This document shows, piece after piece, positions 61,475-64,000 of a stretch of 64,000 bases of DNA. Both the position numbers and the translations under genes were made by a program. The stretch comes from JAGRGG01 sp965217265 (GTDB lineage Bacteria > Pseudomonadota > Alphaproteobacteria > Geminicoccales > Geminicoccaceae), in assembly GCA_965217265.1 (NCBI GenBank), contig CBDCHP010000011.1, positions 558,001-622,000 on the forward strand, given 5' to 3'. Position 1 is the first letter of the stretch. Each line of letters opens with the position of its first letter. The notes below the pieces were generated by a model. The model was given only the letters and a program-made list of their open reading frames with translations, did no database searches and had not been told where the DNA came from.

Positions 61475-62895
61475 CGGCGCCGACGCCGGCGTGGGCGCTC
61501 CTCGACTGGCTCGCCGAGGTGCTGGCGATCGTCGTAATCGTGGCCAGCCTCGCCCCCAACCTCGTCTACGTGGCGCTCTTGTGCCTCGCCTGCGGCATCA
61601 TGCTGCGCCGGCCGAAGGCCAAGTTCAGCCGCTCGCTCTGGGCCGAACTCGTCGACGTCGCCCCGCCGATCACGATCGTCGTGCCGGCCTACAACGAGGA
61701 GGCGACGATCGTCGAGTCGGTGCGCTCGCTCCTGGCGCTGCAATACCCGAACTTTCGCGTCATCGTCGTCAACGACGGCTCAGGCGACGCTACCCTGCGG
61801 CGCTTGGCCGAGCGCTTCGACCTGCAACCGGCGCGCACGGCGCCGTCGAGCAGCCTCGACTGCGCGCCGGTGACGACGGTGCTGCGCTCGGCCAGGGCCG
61901 AGAACCTGCTCGTCCTCGACAAGCAAAATGGTGGCAAGGCCGACGCGCTCAACGCCGGCATCAACCACGTCGAGACCGACTATTTCTGCACGATCGACGC
62001 CGACAGCCTGCTCGAAGGCGACGCCCTGCTGCGCGTCATGCGCCCCTTCGTCGAGGATCCGGAGCGCGTCGTCGCGGGCGGCGGCACGGTGCGCGTCGCC
62101 AACGGCTGCACGGTCCGGGCCGGGCGCGTCCGCGAGGTGAACCTGCCGCGCCGACTCCTGCCGCTGCTGCAGACGGTCGAATACCTGCGCGCCTTCACCA
62201 TGGCCCGGCTCGCCTGGGGCAAGGTCGGCGCCTTGATGATCGTCTCGGGTGCCTTTGGCGTGTTCCGCCGCGACGTCGCCCTCGACGTCGGCGGCTACAG
62301 CCGGGACACGGTCGGCGAGGACATGGAGATCATCGTCAAGATCCACCGCCGGATGCGCGAGACGGGGCGCGACTACGAGATCGCCTTCGTGCCCGAACCC
62401 GTGTGCTGGACCCAGGTGCCGGACGATCTGTCCGTCCTCGCCCGCCAGCGCATCCGCTGGCATCGGGGTACGCTCGAAACCTTCTTTCGCCACCAGGACA
62501 TGCTACTGCGCCCGCGCTACGGCGTCGTCGGTGGCGTCGGCTTCGGCCACATCCTGCTGGTCGACGTGCTGACGCCCCTGATCGAACTGGTGAGCTACGT
62601 CTTGATGCCGCTGTTCTGGTATTTCGGCCTGGTCTACTGGGAATTTCTCGCCGCCTGGCTGGCGCTCACCTTCGGCTTTGGCATCTTCGTCTCGATCGGG
62701 ACCCTGATCTTGGAGGAACTCGAACTGAGGCGCGTGCCCCGCGCGCGCGACTTGGCGCTCTTGGCCCTGGTCGCGGTCGTCGAGAACCTCGGCTACCGCC
62801 AACTCAACAATCTCTGGCGCGCGATCGGCCACTGGCGCTACCTGCGCGGCGACAAGAGTTGGGGGGCCATGCGTCGCCAAGCGTTCGCAGGGTAG
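61471..62895 (+). CDS. Processive GT2 glycosyltransferase (PgaC-like)
   Basis: A 474-residue inner-membrane polysaccharide synthase. The N-terminal membrane segment (about 15-45) precedes the GT2 domain: ITIVVPAYNEEATIVESV, VVNDGSGDATL, NGGKADALNAGIN, the DxD in TIDADSL, VGEDMEI (TED-like) and the QRIRWHRG motif (Q-x-x-RW), then three or more membrane segments. It resembles PgaC/hyaluronan-type synthases. The operon RR-barrel-HEAT-GT2 gives a compact synthase-dependent export system. The polymer is unknown. It ends at repeat R9. Confidence 0.9.
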   Translation: MTAPTPAWALLDWLAEVLAIVVIVASLAPNLVYVALLCLACGIMLRRPKAKFSRSLWAELVDVAPPITIVVPAYNEEATIVESVRSLLALQYPNFRVIVVNDGSGDATLRRLAERFDLQPARTAPSSSLDCAPVTTVLRSARAENLLVLDKQNGGKADALNAGINHVETDYFCTIDADSLLEGDALLRVMRPFVEDPERVVAGGGTVRVANGCTVRAGRVREVNLPRRLLPLLQTVEYLRAFTMARLAWGKVGALMIVSGAFGVFRRDVALDVGGYSRDTVGEDMEIIVKIHRRMRETGRDYEIAFVPEPVCWTQVPDDLSVLARQRIRWHRGTLETFFRHQDMLLRPRYGVVGGVGFGHILLVDVLTPLIELVSYVLMPLFWYFGLVYWEFLAAWLALTFGFGIFVSIGTLILEELELRRVPRARDLALLALVAVVENLGYRQLNNLWRAIGHWRYLRGDKSWGAMRRQAFAG

Positions 62896-62987
62896 GAGAA
62901 CGCTTCGCGTGCGCCGGCGCTTGGATGCCTTGCGCTGCGAGGCATTCTTCTCTTCTTTGTCTTTGTTCGAAGCTAGAGCATTTTCAA

Positions 62988-63047
62988 GCGAAACCGGACC
63001 GGTTTCGCGCCAAAAAAATGTGCCTATACAAAATGTGCCTATACAAG
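62988..63047. repeat. Short palindrome and 15 bp tandem pair inside R9
   Basis: gcgaaaccgg and ccggtttcgc form a perfect 10 bp inverted repeat with one base between (62988-63008), as in the REP-like agagcat...accggttt elements common in alphaproteobacteria. Just after it, atgtgcctatacaaa and atgtgcctatacaag are a 15 bp direct tandem pair (63018-63047). Confidence 0.7.
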
Positions 63048-63059
63048 AAGATAGAGCGT

Positions 63060-63280
63060 TTTATATGGACCGATTGGTCCGGCACTTGGTGACGAACTCG
63101 AAGGGCGTCGGGCGGCGCAGGATCTTGAGCCGCTGAGCATCGTTGTAGGCGTTGATGAAGTTTTCTAGATGACCGCGAAGCTGCGCGTGATCGGCGTTGT
63201 GGTGGCGTTGGACGGTTGCGTCTTTGATCATCCGTTCGATTTCTGATCGGGGTCGAAGACAGGTCTGCCCGTTCGAGCGG
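63060..63280 (-). pseudogene. IS481-like transposase C-terminal remnant
   Basis: A minus-strand stretch reads, from its upstream end, ERMIKDATVQRHHNADHAQL, then HLENFINAYNDAQRLKILRR and PTPFEFVTKCRTN. This is the C-terminal pattern of IS481-type DDE transposases (ERMNRTIKDATV...AYNxARRLKTLRGLTPYEF). The upstream SNGQ motif is followed by eight unrelated residues before ERM, a sign of damage. The N-terminal catalytic part is missing. It is inside R9. It cannot encode an active enzyme. Confidence 0.7.
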
Positions 63281-63470
63281 CGGCGGCGAAGGGTGACGCA
63301 GACAGCTTCTTCCTCAACTGTTAGCACCGTCGAGCGCACGCCCTCCTCAGGGGTCGAAAACAGCCTACCACCACACCTCAGAACCGAACAGCCAGCCCCA
63401 GCCGAGAGCCAGCATCGGACAAAGGCAAAAAAGAGAAAAAAGGCTGCGCGCCTAGCGCACGCGCAAGTGT

Positions 63471-64000
63471 TCACCCCACCCGCGTCACATGCCCCATCTT
63501 CCGCCCGACTTTTGCCTCGCCCTTGCCGTAGAGGTGCAGCCGGGCGCCGGGCTCGGCCAGGATTTCGGCCCAAGCCTCGGCCTCGTCGCCGAGCAGGTTG
63601 GTCATGCGGGCCGGCCGGATCGGGGTCGTTGCGCCGAGCGGCAGGCCGCAGACGGCGCGGACGAGTTGCTCGAACTGCGAGGTGGGGGCGGCGTCCAGGC
63701 TCCAGTGGCCGGAATTGTGCGGCCGGGGCGCCATCTCGTTCATGAGAAAATGGCCCGCGTCGTCCTCGAACATCTCGACCGCGAGCAGGCCGACGAGTTC
63801 GAGCGCGTCGGCGAGGCGGCGGGCTACCGACTCGGCCTTCGTCGCCGCTTCGGAGCCGAGCGGGGCCGGCACGATCGTCTGGCGCAAGATGCCGTCCTCG
63901 TGCCGGTTCTCGACCGGGGGGTAGGCGGCGCCGTCCCCGTCCTCGCCGCGGGCGACGATCACCGAGACCTCGCGGCGAAAGCGGACCCTCCCCTCCAGGA
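63471..64000 (-). CDS. purK: PurK, N5-carboxyaminoimidazole ribonucleotide synthase (partial)
   Basis: The C-terminal 176 residues of an ATP-grasp enzyme; the gene continues past the window end. Visible motifs: REVSVIVARGEDG, YPPVENRHEDGIL, LVGLLAVEMFEDDAGHFLMN followed by EMAPRPHNSGHWSLDA, the hallmark of PurK. It carboxylates AIR with bicarbonate and ATP in purine synthesis. The stop abuts the right half of R9. The start and the first half are outside the window. Confidence 0.92.
   Translation of the reverse strand, partial: LEGRVRFRREVSVIVARGEDGDGAAYPPVENRHEDGILRQTIVPAPLGSEAATKAESVARRLADALELVGLLAVEMFEDDAGHFLMNEMAPRPHNSGHWSLDAAPTSQFEQLVRAVCGLPLGATTPIRPARMTNLLGDEAEAWAEILAEPGARLHLYGKGEAKVGRKMGHVTRVG

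Larger units (their letters stand above)
62896..63471. repeat. R9, palindromic repeat copy 9, split and mosaic
   Basis: The left half (62896-62974: gagaacgcttcgcgtgcgcc with an extra 25 bases, then a T-rich run and gtctttgttcgaagc) and the right half (63391-63471: gccgagagccagcatcggac, A-run, then cgcaagtgttc) are separated by about 415 bp. Both halves carry the same end of the core, in opposite orientation, so they do not come from one intact copy. This indicates recombination between copies or an inversion as well as insertion. It lies between the GT2 gene and purK. Confidence 0.75.

Overview
The window is GC-rich (by eye near 68-70 percent) and densely coded. It reads as a chromosomal segment of an alphaproteobacterium, most likely Rhodospirillales-like. 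Pointers are MmcB, a phasin with PhaR-type operator palindromes, a ROSE thermometer before an hsp20 gene, the dnaB-alr order, and frequent GTG/TTG starts with 1-4 base overlaps. The genus cannot be told from the sequence alone. No rRNA, tRNA, CRISPR array, prophage or intact insertion sequence was seen.

Layout. 0-6.2 kb: exonuclease III, then a minus-strand polyamine-catabolism operon (PuuD-, PuuA- and SpuC-like enzymes and an SLC13 permease). 6.4-15.5 kb: a GAF-PAS-GGDEF-EAL protein, Hsp20 behind a ROSE element, MATE and LysE exporters, a TTC38-like TPR protein, a SAF-domain dehydrogenase, a lipoprotein and TenA. 15.5-16.7 kb: an AT-rich low-coding patch. 16.7-27 kb: MetY, XpaC-TelA, an OmpA protein with swapped domains, an SPFH-GYF protein, and a dnaB-alr-mlaE-mlaF operon. 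27-37.8 kb: an S8 peptidase, an RTX-repeat protein, an ATP-grasp enzyme, a TPR-SPOR protein, a 25-residue ORF with a perfect Shine-Dalgarno, LpdA, a phasin, MmcB and a cupin. 37.8-44.5 kb: a degenerate-EAL membrane protein, then a DNA-repair operon (Lhr-like helicase, PdeM, photolyase, SDR). 44.7-55.7 kb: a likely biosynthetic cluster (MBL hydrolase, GalE-like, Ino1, HD, methyltransferase, Gfo/Idh, YcaO, TIM-barrel, GT4, PIG-L). 55.7-58.4 kb: OpgH and an unknown Rossmann-like protein. 58.9-62.9 kb: a coupled operon (response regulator, TPR/YaiO-like barrel, HEAT protein, processive GT2) that looks like a synthase-dependent exopolysaccharide system. 63.5 kb to the end: partial PurK.

Two things stand out. 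First, a family of long imperfect palindromes (about 130-155 bp, nine copies, named R1-R9 here) sits directly on stop codons throughout the window. Each arm ends in a GC hairpin plus a T-rich run, so each copy looks like a two-way terminator. Two copies (R8, R9) are interrupted by transposase remnants. Second, the 45.7-55.7 kb cluster combines mycothiol-like logic (Ino1, GT4, PIG-L) with a stand-alone YcaO enzyme, a methyltransferase, an inositol-dehydrogenase-like enzyme and an isomerase. I cannot match it to a pathway I know, and it is the best candidate here for an undescribed system.
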